This document shows positions 8,926 through 16,235 of a stretch of 41,653 nt of DNA, piece after piece; positions within the stretch are counted from its first letter, which is position 1; every line of letters begins with the position of its first letter. Source of the stretch: Lachnospiraceae bacterium (GTDB taxonomy: Bacteria > Bacillota > Clostridia > Lachnospirales > Lachnospiraceae); the NCBI GenBank assembly GCA_024684215.1, contig JAIKXH010000023.1, positions 1 through 41,653 of the forward strand. Direction: 5' to 3'. Made by a program: the position numbers and the translations under genes. Under the pieces are notes generated by a model. That model ran no database searches. It saw only the letters and a program-made list of their open reading frames with translations, and was not told the origin of the DNA.

Positions 8926-8938
8926 GGCCCGCCTTTTT
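8909..8938. terminator. bidirectional terminator, regulator gene / degV
   Basis: AAAAAGGCG (8909-8917) pairs with CGCCTTTTT (8930-8938) across a 12-base loop. The stem overlaps the stop codon of the LytTR gene (8923-8925). Both strands end in a T-run, so it can also terminate the convergent degV transcript that stops at 9013. Confidence 0.8.
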
Positions 8939-9012
8939 GTTTGATCATTAATTTCTTAATTGATTTATACCGTATTTTGTCGATATCGTATTAAGCTTTT
9001 TCCATGTATATC

Positions 9013-9924
9013 CTATACCGTTACGATGATTCCGCCGTCATTTGCATAGGTGGAATTAAGTCCCTGGGTATCCATTATGATAACCTCGTGGAATTTATCC
9101 TTTGCAAGTATGAGGTCCCTTACGAGCTCTGCTTTTTCGGGGGCATTGCAATGGGATATCATAAGGCTCTTGCATTCCTTGTCCTCGATTTCGGTATGAA
9201 CAGCCTCGGCCAGCTTTCCGAGAGCTTTTTTAACACCGATTGCCTGCGCCTTTTGAGCTATACTTCCGTGGTCGCTCTTCATAAGCGGCTTAATGTTTAA
9301 TGTAGATGCTATAATGGCCTTGATCCCGGTCAGACGTCCGTTTTTGCGCAGCGTCTCAAGATTGTCGAGTACAAAGAGTGTCTGCATGCCGTCTCTGAAA
9401 GACTCAACTATCTCTACGATATCTTCAAATGGATATCCCTTTTCCTCAAGTCTTACGATCAATGAAAACAGCTGGGTCTCTCCTACGCTCGTAGATTCCG
9501 AATCAAAAACGTGGATCTTTTTATCTCCGTATTTCTCATGATACAGATGCATTCCCAGATTGGCGCTGTTATAGCTTCCTGAAAGCTTTGAAGATATGGT
9601 AAGGCAATAAACTCTTTCAGCATCGGTGCGATATGCTTCACGATAGCTTTCGGGTGAAGGGCAAGCTGATTTAGGGCACTCAGGGCACTCCGCTACCTTT
9701 TTCAAAAAAGACTTCTGGTCAAAGCTTTCATCATCTATTATAGTCTCGTCTCCGACGTACAAAATCATTGGAATATTCTGAAATCTGGAATCCCCTCTGA
9801 AACTTACGGGAAATTCACAACAGCTGTCGGCAACTATCTTGTAATTTCTGTTTTTGTAGTTTTCCGGACTGTCCATTTTCATTCCGGTCTGTGCCAATTC
9901 TTTTAAAACTTTAATGATATCCAT
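9013..9924 (-). CDS. DegV family fatty-acid-binding protein
   Basis: The 303-aa protein has the DegV layout: an N-terminal strand IVADSCCEFP, the lipid-contact segment LTISSKLSGSYNSA, HVFDSESTSVGE, the RLTGIKAIIASTLNIKPL helix region, and a C-terminal domain with SHCNAPEKAELV. DegV/FakB proteins bind a single fatty acid and, with FakA kinase, deliver acyl-phosphate to phospholipid synthesis. No fakA is adjacent, so this may be an additional FakB. A good GGAGG lies before the ATG. It is a single-gene unit with its own promoter and shares a terminator with the convergent LytTR gene. Confidence 0.9.
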   Translation of the reverse strand: MDIIKVLKELAQTGMKMDSPENYKNRNYKIVADSCCEFPVSFRGDSRFQNIPMILYVGDETIIDDESFDQKSFLKKVAECPECPKSACPSPESYREAYRTDAERVYCLTISSKLSGSYNSANLGMHLYHEKYGDKKIHVFDSESTSVGETQLFSLIVRLEEKGYPFEDIVEIVESFRDGMQTLFVLDNLETLRKNGRLTGIKAIIASTLNIKPLMKSDHGSIAQKAQAIGVKKALGKLAEAVHTEIEDKECKSLMISHCNAPEKAELVRDLILAKDKFHEVIIMDTQGLNSTYANDGGIIVTV

Positions 9925-9967
9925 GCTGTCCTCCGATGTAGTATTGAAAACTACTTGTGATTTAAGT

Positions 9968-9997
9968 ATTTTAACACAGCCCGCAAAGTCACGTAAA
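9968..9997 (-). promoter_or_regulatory. candidate degV promoter
   Basis: On the minus strand TTTACG (9997-9992) and TAAAAT (9973-9968) are separated by 18 bp. The match is moderate. The opposite strand has a -10-like TAATAT at 10054-10059 that could serve the plus-strand gene at 10107, with no convincing -35. Confidence 0.4.
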
Positions 9998-10106
9998 TAT
10001 TCTGTAACAAAACGTTATAGTTTTTTAATAATTTAATGTATAAAAGGCTCGCTTAATATGATAGACTTACCTTTGAGAAATATGAGGGGAAATAAAGGAG
10101 CAACCG

Positions 10107-10607
10107 ATGATAGCATTAAAAGTTAATGAAGTAAAAAGCTTTATGAACGGATTTGTGGCAGGTACACTGTTTGACCCGTTTTTAACCGTAGAAGGCCTTG
10201 TGGTCACCTCAATCACATACAACTTTGACGGAGCGCTTAATCAAGAGTTTTATGACGAAGAGAAAAACGATCCCGCGCCTCCGTACAAATACCAGCCCTG
10301 GAGTGATACCAAAGCTGCCGTTTTTTCTCTTATAAAAGGCACAAAGACTCCCATTTGCCTGCGTTTTATGCTTGCACTTAAGCCGGAAAAGGCCACGGAG
10401 ATGCTTTCAAGACAGATACAGGATGAAGATTTTTCTTATGTAAAAAATCTCCTGCTCACCGTAAAATATGAAAACGGCGCCATAACCCTCACAACCGGAA
10501 CTTCTTACAATTCCTTTGTAATGAGTCATGACGCCGACAATATCTGGGATAAAAACATTCAAAAATATCTTGCCGGAAAAGGCATTGATTTCGAGATCAT
10601 ATCCTAA
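10107..10607 (+). CDS. DUF5721-like protein of unknown function
   Basis: The 166-aa soluble protein begins MIALKVNEVKSFMN and has the pattern I associate with DUF5721, a family largely confined to Lachnospiraceae: an early FDPFLTVEG, a YQPWSDTKAAVFSLIKG segment, a central LKPEKATEML helix and a C-terminal LTTGTSYNSFVM strand with a conserved Trp. There is no signal peptide, membrane segment or catalytic motif. GGAG lies 8 bases upstream of the ATG. It is a single-gene unit between divergent degV and convergent ridA. Family name is from memory of the sequence pattern; function is unknown. Confidence 0.75.
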   Translation: MIALKVNEVKSFMNGFVAGTLFDPFLTVEGLVVTSITYNFDGALNQEFYDEEKNDPAPPYKYQPWSDTKAAVFSLIKGTKTPICLRFMLALKPEKATEMLSRQIQDEDFSYVKNLLLTVKYENGAITLTTGTSYNSFVMSHDADNIWDKNIQKYLAGKGIDFEIIS

Positions 10608-10620
10608 ATATGTATTATAC

Positions 10621-10639
10621 CGCGGGCTCCGGCCCTGCG
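10621..10639. terminator. weak GC-rich hairpin between convergent genes
   Basis: CGCGGGC and GCCCTGCG form a short GC stem with one bulge between the stop of the DUF5721-like gene (10607) and that of ridA (10641). The following T tract is poor, so it is only a candidate terminator. Confidence 0.35.
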
Positions 10640-10640
10640 T

Positions 10641-11012
10641 TTATACTTCAGCGATAATCTCGATTTCGCAAAGTACTCCCTTGGGAATATCTTTTACAGC
10701 TACACAGCTTCTTGCGGGGCAGCTTACGAAATAATCCGCATATACCGCATTAAACTCAGCAAAATCGCTTATATTTGCAAGAAAACAGGTGGTTTTTACA
10801 ACCTTTGAGTAGTCGCTTCCTGCGGCCTTTAAAAGCTCGCCTATATTCTCACATACCTGCTTGGTCTGTTCCTTGATGGTAGTTGCCTCCACATTTCCTG
10901 TGGCAGGATTAATAGGAATCTGGCCTGATGCAAAAAGCATATTTCCGGAAATAATTCCCTGTGAATAAGGTCCGATTGCTGCAGGTGCTTTTTCAGTAGA
11001 AATGATCTTCAT
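10641..11012 (-). CDS. ridA: RidA family enamine/imine deaminase
   Basis: The 123-aa protein has the full YjgF/RidA pattern: AIGPYSQG, LFASGQIPINPATG, the helix NIGELLKAAG, KTTCFLAN, the active-site Arg in PARSCVAV and the C-terminal Glu in CEIEIIAEV. RidA hydrolyses reactive 2-aminoacrylate and other imines released by PLP enzymes, as a cytoplasmic trimer. Its ATG overlaps the stop of the 84-aa gene by 4 bases (ATGA), so translation is coupled. It is the last gene of the train that begins with the arginine genes. Confidence 0.94.
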   Translation of the reverse strand: MKIISTEKAPAAIGPYSQGIISGNMLFASGQIPINPATGNVEATTIKEQTKQVCENIGELLKAAGSDYSKVVKTTCFLANISDFAEFNAVYADYFVSCPARSCVAVKDIPKGVLCEIEIIAEV

Positions 11013-11263
11013 TTTGGTTCCTCCTCGTCGAAATCGGCTATGACATAATAACCTCTTTCGTTTTGTATTATATCTTTTACAACGCCTTTTGTAGACGTAA
11101 GTCTTTGAATAAGCGGAATGTTGGGAGACATCGCCAAAAATGGATCCTCCTCTATTCCGATCGAATAAAAATAGTTGCTGGGAAGAGTTCCTTCCGTAAC
11201 AATGACTTCCTGACCCACTTCAAGCTTTCCGGGTCTTTCCATTTTAAAAGTAATAGTTCTCAT
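11009..11263 (-). CDS. 84-aa protein of unknown function
   Basis: A soluble acidic protein beginning MRTITFKMERPGKLEVGQEV, with a predicted beta-rich fold and an acidic tail (DFDEEEPK). An AGGTGA ribosome site precedes the ATG at the right distance, and the gene overlaps ridA by 4 bases. It lies 24 bases after holA. The KGVVKDI..ERGYYVIADF strands look like a small beta-barrel, but I do not recognise the family. Confidence 0.75.
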   Translation of the reverse strand: MRTITFKMERPGKLEVGQEVIVTEGTLPSNYFYSIGIEEDPFLAMSPNIPLIQRLTSTKGVVKDIIQNERGYYVIADFDEEEPK

Positions 11264-11287
11264 ATTTCACCTGACTTTATAATTAAA

Positions 11288-12289
11288 TTACAGTAGTGAT
11301 AAAATAAGTGTCTCAACTCCGAGAGTATCCGATATACGGCCATTTTTAATGTCTTCGTCCGTCTGGATTGCTCTTTCAAATATACCCCTGAGTTCCTTTG
11401 CGGTGTACTTGGATGCTCTGTTCATGTATGAACTCATAAAGTATGGATTAAGTCCCACCTTTGTTGCTATAGTATCCTTTAACTCTCCCGCGTCGCGAAG
11501 AAGTCTGATCTGCAAAAGCTGGTTAAACTGCTTTTCCATAAGTACCAAAAGCTTTATGGGCGGTTCTTTCAAGGCCAGCATATCGTAGTAAAGATCCATT
11601 GCCTTTTTGGCGTTTTTCTCAGAGATTGCATCAAGGAGCTCAAATATTTTGTCCTCGATATTTTGGGAGCATATTATTTCAACGTCCTGCGTCTCAATTA
11701 CATCCTTGTCCATACAGTAGGTGACTAGCTTTTCTAATTCGCTCCTGAGCATTGCCATGTCGTTTCCGGTTTTATCGAGGATCCTGCCGGCTGTCTCAAC
11801 ACTGATTCTTTTGCCCTCTTTTTTTAGGAAAACTCCGATGACGCTTTGAAGAGTCTCTCTGGTCTGCTCGTCTATCTGGCTCACTGCGCCGTTTTCTTTT
11901 ACAAGCTTATATAATCTGCATCTTTCGTCGACTTCGCTCTCGCAAAAGATGAATACCGTGGATTCGCAGGGGGAATTAAGATAATCGGCAAGCTGGTCCC
12001 CTCCTGATTTAAAAAGTCCGGTATCCTGAAATACCATAACTCTTGAATCTGCCAAAAAAGGAAGCGTCTCGGCCTGATCTATGACCGCTCCCACGTTGAT
12101 TCCTTTACCCTCATACATATCGGTGTTCATGTCACCTTTTTGAGCGCCAAAATACTCCATGGTTTTATTTAGGTATTGGAGCTTCAGATACCTTTCTTCA
12201 CCATACAAAAGCACCATCTTGGGCAAAGTCTTGTTTCTGATATGCTGTTTTAACTGATCGAAAGAATTCTTTGCCTCTCTGGCTTTCAT
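11288..12289 (-). CDS. holA: DNA polymerase III delta subunit
   Basis: The 333-aa protein is the clamp-loader delta subunit, which opens the beta sliding clamp. Seen are the N-terminal VLLYGEERYLKLQYL (AAA-like fold with a degenerate nucleotide loop, normal for delta), FQDTGLFKSG, VFIFCESEVDERCRLYK, the central LDKTGNDMAMLRSELEKL helix, and the C-terminal collar helices with LLVLMEKQFNQLLQIRLLRD. Length is normal. AGAGG is about 10 bases before the ATG. It follows the GerMN lipoprotein gene after 44 bases. Confidence 0.93.
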   Translation of the reverse strand: MKAREAKNSFDQLKQHIRNKTLPKMVLLYGEERYLKLQYLNKTMEYFGAQKGDMNTDMYEGKGINVGAVIDQAETLPFLADSRVMVFQDTGLFKSGGDQLADYLNSPCESTVFIFCESEVDERCRLYKLVKENGAVSQIDEQTRETLQSVIGVFLKKEGKRISVETAGRILDKTGNDMAMLRSELEKLVTYCMDKDVIETQDVEIICSQNIEDKIFELLDAISEKNAKKAMDLYYDMLALKEPPIKLLVLMEKQFNQLLQIRLLRDAGELKDTIATKVGLNPYFMSSYMNRASKYTAKELRGIFERAIQTDEDIKNGRISDTLGVETLILSLL

Positions 12290-12333
12290 AAAAACCGGTA
12301 CCTCTTTTTCGCGGTATAAAGCGGAATAGTCTC

Positions 12334-13299
12334 CTACTCCTCAGTTTTATTAAGTGTAGTTATTATATCATCGTTTCTCTCAAAAGTAGAGGATGAAAAA
12401 ATTGAAGGTACGCTTCCGTTTACAAGGATCTGAACCTTATCCACCGAAGGCAGCTCCGTAAGAGCGTTAACGAGCGAATAAGCAGCCACCTCCGTGGGAA
12501 CATTACCGACGGTGGTAGTGAATCCGGAATCCAAATTTACATAGCATATTCCGTCACTGGTGGAAACGCTGATAACATTGGTCTCAGGGTTTATGGTGGG
12601 ATAAAGTCCCTCTATCTGCCCGCTTGGACCGGCTATGGTCTCCTCAACCACAAAAAGCTCGAGCGGGACGTTTGTAGAGTAGAATTTATCTCTGTACGCG
12701 CTAATTAACCCGTTTCCGTCACTGTTGGCAAAATACAGCTTGACCACAACCTCATCATATGTGTTTATCTGGTTTCCGTCGTTGTATATAAAGGTTTTGG
12801 AGCTCATACGCCCAACACCTTTTCCGACAGCATCCACAAGAGGATTTCCGTCCACAGTGAAAAATACATATCGTATATTCTCAACCTGTAAAAGAGTCTG
12901 GACGATAGCGGCTCTTATCAGTACCTCCGTAGATGTGGGCAGGTTATAGTATGAGCCTGCAAAATCAAGTGTTATTTTTTTATCCTCGAGTTTGTACCCC
13001 GTCAGTTCTATAGGATATCCCAGCGGAGCTTTATACTGAAGTGAATTTGGATTGTCTGCAAGCATTTCAAGCAGGATTTCAACGTCCTCTTCCCTTGAGT
13101 TTCCAATGCTGATATCAACCTTATGCGTCTCCAGCTTAGTCTCTTCGTTGTTTAGATAATAGACCGTCGTTCCTATTCCGGGCTCTCCGGCGGCACATCC
13201 TGTAAACACGAGTGAATTGGCACACAGCAAAACAGAGCCAAGCAGTGCGGTAAAAGACTTACATATGAATTTGTTCTTTTTAAAAACGCGTGTAATCAT
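12334..13299 (-). CDS. GerMN-domain lipoprotein
   Basis: The 321-aa secreted protein has a lipoprotein-like signal (Lys-rich start, hydrophobic stretch, VFTGCAAG with Cys35 as the likely lipid site; the residue at -3 is Phe, which is less usual). Two GerMN-like domains follow, each with a strand pattern like YYLNNEETKLETHKV / VKLYFANSDGNGL and a later VRYVFFTVDG-type segment. GerMN domains occur in GerM and in LpqB-type lipoproteins paired with two-component systems. The frame is open to an ATG at 13314, but the second ATG (13299) is preferred: GTGGGAAA lies upstream of it, and it starts one base after the histidine-kinase stop. Confidence 0.82.
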   Translation of the reverse strand: MITRVFKKNKFICKSFTALLGSVLLCANSLVFTGCAAGEPGIGTTVYYLNNEETKLETHKVDISIGNSREEDVEILLEMLADNPNSLQYKAPLGYPIELTGYKLEDKKITLDFAGSYYNLPTSTEVLIRAAIVQTLLQVENIRYVFFTVDGNPLVDAVGKGVGRMSSKTFIYNDGNQINTYDEVVVKLYFANSDGNGLISAYRDKFYSTNVPLELFVVEETIAGPSGQIEGLYPTINPETNVISVSTSDGICYVNLDSGFTTTVGNVPTEVAAYSLVNALTELPSVDKVQILVNGSVPSIFSSSTFERNDDIITTLNKTEE

Positions 13300-13300
13300 A

Positions 13301-14779
13301 TTAATTTCCCACATAAGTCAAAGGTATCTTTACTGTAAATGTTGAGCCTGCTCCTTCTTCGCTGGTTACCGAAATGGAGCCTCTGTGGAGCAATACGGCG
13401 CTCCTGGTGATAGCCAGTCCCAGTCCGGTTCCCCCTATTTCTCTTGAGTGCGATTTATCCACCCTGTAGAATCTCTCATAAATAAGAGGCAGACTTTCTT
13501 CGGGAATACCGCATCCTGTGTCTTCCACAATAAAAGTAAAATACTGAATATCACTGTCTAGAGACACCTTTACAGTACCGTGTTCTTTATTATATTTAAT
13601 TGCGTTTTCCACGAGATTAGTCATAATAAGCGACATTTTAACCTCGTCAACATCAGCCACAACTTCTCTTTGCTCTTCCAGCGTAAGCTCTATATCCTTT
13701 TTTCTCGCTATAGGCCTTAGCCTCTTTAATATAATCTCTGCAAGATCTCCGATGTTAACTGAGGATATATTGACTTCCTGGGTATTTAAATCCATTTTTG
13801 TCAGCGCCAAAAGATCGGTAATAATACTGTTTTCCCGGTCAATTTCAGAGGCAATATCCCCCATAAACTCTCTGTAGAGCTCTGCGGGTGCATCGGGCTG
13901 TGCTATAAGCGAATCCGCGAGCACCTTCATCGATGTGAGCGGTGTCTTTAGCTCGTGAGAGACATTTGATACAAATTCCTTTCTGGAGTCGTCAAGCGTC
14001 TTCATTCGGCTCTGCAGCTGGTTAAAAGCGTCGGATATATGTACCGTCTCGGTATATGATTTAACAGAAATAGGTTCATTGCTGTATCCGGCTTTAAGCT
14101 CGGCAATAGCCTTTGTTATCCTTTCAAAAGGCCTTGTAAGCATTCCGGAAACTATAAATGAAAAGGTAACAACCAACACGATCGTAATGATTTCTACCGC
14201 TATGGCATTTCTGTTAAGGGATTTCATCGTTGAACTGATGGTGGAGTCGGATATACTTGTGAGCATTACGCCCTGAACCGTACCGTCTCCGTCATCTGTC
14301 GTGTTCACTATAGGAGTGGTCATCTCTATATAGCCGTGTTCCGCATCATAATTGGATATATTTTCCCCTCTGAAACACTTGACCACCTCTTCGGAAATCA
14401 TAGTACGTCCCTCGGAAATGTTATAGGTATCGAGCAGAACTCTGTGGCTTTTACCTATAATCATGACTCGGCCTTCGTACAGGTTTGAGAGCATATCAAG
14501 TTCAGCCTCTATAATCTCGTGAGATTCGAGCTTATAAGGGCTGTTTGGATTGTAATTTTCCAGGAATTCATTGGCAATAAGGTGATTGGCCAAAATCTTG
14601 AGCTGATTCTGTACCGTTTCGCTTCGTTGCTCCACCGCCTTTATCTCATAGGTTTTGACTATAACCATCTCCATGAGGATATTGGGGAGTATTCCGACTA
14701 ATATTAAGATAATAAAAATTCTGGCCCGCAAGCTTCGCAAGCGGACCACATCCAAAAATTTTTGCAGACCGGGTTTCAC
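13301..14779 (-). CDS. membrane sensor histidine kinase
   Basis: The 492-aa kinase has two transmembrane helices (about 20-42 and 192-213) flanking an extracytoplasmic sensor of about 150 residues, a HAMP linker (213-265), HisKA with His275 in SHELKTPLTS, and an ATPase domain with N-box NLVENAIKYN, G1 DTGCGIPEE and G2 GGTGLGLAI. It resembles the PhoR/WalK class without a PAS domain. It starts one base after the response regulator stop and ends one base before the GerMN lipoprotein start. This tight trio suggests the lipoprotein modulates sensing, as in the MtrAB-LpqB system of Actinobacteria (inference). Confidence 0.92.
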   Translation of the reverse strand: MKPGLQKFLDVVRLRSLRARIFIILILVGILPNILMEMVIVKTYEIKAVEQRSETVQNQLKILANHLIANEFLENYNPNSPYKLESHEIIEAELDMLSNLYEGRVMIIGKSHRVLLDTYNISEGRTMISEEVVKCFRGENISNYDAEHGYIEMTTPIVNTTDDGDGTVQGVMLTSISDSTISSTMKSLNRNAIAVEIITIVLVVTFSFIVSGMLTRPFERITKAIAELKAGYSNEPISVKSYTETVHISDAFNQLQSRMKTLDDSRKEFVSNVSHELKTPLTSMKVLADSLIAQPDAPAELYREFMGDIASEIDRENSIITDLLALTKMDLNTQEVNISSVNIGDLAEIILKRLRPIARKKDIELTLEEQREVVADVDEVKMSLIMTNLVENAIKYNKEHGTVKVSLDSDIQYFTFIVEDTGCGIPEESLPLIYERFYRVDKSHSREIGGTGLGLAITRSAVLLHRGSISVTSEEGAGSTFTVKIPLTYVGN

Positions 14780-14780
14780 T

Positions 14781-15482
14781 TTAGTTTTCCTTGTTCAAGA
14801 AATAATAGCCAACTCCCCACTTGGTGTGCACGTACATCGGATTTCCTGAATCCTTTTCTATCTTTTCACGCAATCTTCTGATATGGACATCCACCGTGCG
14901 GACATCTCCGGGATAATCCGTTCCCCACACAAGATTCATAAGATTGTCCCTGGTATAAACTCTGTCAGGATTTCTCATGAGGATTTCAAGTACTTCGAAT
15001 TCTTTACTTGTAAGCGATATCTCCTCATTGCCGATAAAGGTTCTCTTGCCTTCCAAATCGAGCCGTATGCGTCCGCTGACGAGTTCATTGCTCTGTGCTT
15101 CAACAGCTGGCTTTTTCTGATCTACGCGCCTTAATATAGCCTTAATTCTTGCTTTTACTTCCAAAATATTGAAGGGTTTTGTAACATAATCGTCAGCACC
15201 GTACTCAAGGCCCAATATTTTATCCATATCATCGCCCTTTGCGGTAAGCATGATTACAGGTACCTGAGAAAACTCTCTAAGCTGCTGACATACCTCATAG
15301 CCACCGATTTTGGGAAGCATAAGGTCCAAAAGGACAATATCGTATTCATTTTCCTTTAAAAGTTTAAGCGCTTCTTCACCGTCATAAGCACAATCAACCT
15401 CCATCTCATCCTGCTCAAGGCTGAACTTTATTCCTTTTACAATAAGCTTCTCGTCGTCAACAACAAGTACCTTTTTAGACAT
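14781..15482 (-). CDS. OmpR-family response regulator
   Basis: The 233-aa regulator has a receiver with acidic pair VVDDE, phospho-acceptor Asp53 in LLDLMLPKIGG, LTAKGD and Lys in DYVTKPF, followed by a winged-helix domain with LTSKEFEVLEILMRNPDRVYTR and TVDVHIRRLREKIE, ending WGVGYYF. It is similar to WalR/PhoP. AGGAGTG is the ribosome site. The partner kinase follows immediately. Targets cannot be told from the window. Confidence 0.94.
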   Translation of the reverse strand: MSKKVLVVDDEKLIVKGIKFSLEQDEMEVDCAYDGEEALKLLKENEYDIVLLDLMLPKIGGYEVCQQLREFSQVPVIMLTAKGDDMDKILGLEYGADDYVTKPFNILEVKARIKAILRRVDQKKPAVEAQSNELVSGRIRLDLEGKRTFIGNEEISLTSKEFEVLEILMRNPDRVYTRDNLMNLVWGTDYPGDVRTVDVHIRRLREKIEKDSGNPMYVHTKWGVGYYFLNKEN

Positions 15483-15501
15483 TACAGTTACACTCCTAAT
15501 T

Positions 15502-16197
15502 CTACTTTACACATATATGTGCTGAAATCTTGTCGTACACTCCCTGCCCTATTCCGGAAACGTTCATGATATCTTCCGCATTTTCAAAACGCCCGTTATT
15601 TTCCCTATAATTCACGATTGCTTCAGCTTTCGCTTCACCTATACCGGGTATCGAACACAAAAGACCGATGTCCGCAGAGTTGATATTAACTCTTCCATCA
15701 CCGCTTTTTACCGGGTCACTCGTTTTTTCACCCTCATAGGGAAAATAAAGCTGCTCACCGTCATAAACAGGTGCAGCCAGATTGACTCCCGACTCATCTG
15801 CGTTTTCGGCAAATCCTCCGGCGCTTTGTAATGCAGCTTCCGCTCTGCTTCCTTCCGGCAAAGCCACCACGCCGGGATTTACAACCGCCCCGCATACATG
15901 AACATAGAGAAGTTCCGGTTCTTTTTCCGAACCCGGTACATCTATACTGTCGGATGAACCCTTGCCTGAGGTTGCATCCTTGCCTGAAGCTGCGTCTTTG
16001 TCCGAGGCTGCATCTTTGCCCGAGGCTAAATCTTTGCCGCCGGGTACAGCTTTATCCTCAGCTGCATCTTCCGCCGATATGACCTCACCGGCTCCGGTAT
16101 CCAGTCCGAAAGTATAAACCTTGTCGGCTTTTCCGCATCCGCATAAAAGCATTGCAAGCGCAACCGACAGCGCTGTTTTCATTTTTATATTAAGCAT
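15502..16197 (-). CDS. ComEA-like SLBB / helix-hairpin-helix lipoprotein
   Basis: The 231-aa protein starts with a lipoprotein-type signal ending LLCGC (Cys21), a low-complexity Asp/Lys/Ser/Ala/Gly linker (about 42-82) built of SGKDA-like units, an SLBB-type domain (VHVCGAVVNPGVVALPEG, about 97-115) and a C-terminal ComEA HhH domain (VNINSAD..LLCSIPGIGEAKAEAIVNYR, about 170-230). ComEA binds double-stranded DNA outside the membrane during competence. Here the anchor looks like lipid modification rather than the usual uncleaved helix. No comEC or comEB is adjacent. GGAGGG just before the first ATG favours 16197 as start. Confidence 0.82.
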   Translation of the reverse strand: MLNIKMKTALSVALAMLLCGCGKADKVYTFGLDTGAGEVISAEDAAEDKAVPGGKDLASGKDAASDKDAASGKDATSGKGSSDSIDVPGSEKEPELLYVHVCGAVVNPGVVALPEGSRAEAALQSAGGFAENADESGVNLAAPVYDGEQLYFPYEGEKTSDPVKSGDGRVNINSADIGLLCSIPGIGEAKAEAIVNYRENNGRFENAEDIMNVSGIGQGVYDKISAHICVK

Positions 16198-16235
16198 ATT
16201 CCCTCCGTTTGGCGGGAACTGCCGCTAAGCCATAA

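Noticed and set aside
12295..12330. GGTACC and ACCGCG near holA, resembling a T-box
   Set aside because: The order is wrong, there is no stem I or terminator, and the gap is only 44 bases, mostly ribosome site.
15960..16045. Short repeats suggesting a CRISPR or satellite
   Set aside because: They are in-frame codon repeats for SGKDA-like units in the ComEA-like linker, not spaced direct repeats with unique spacers.
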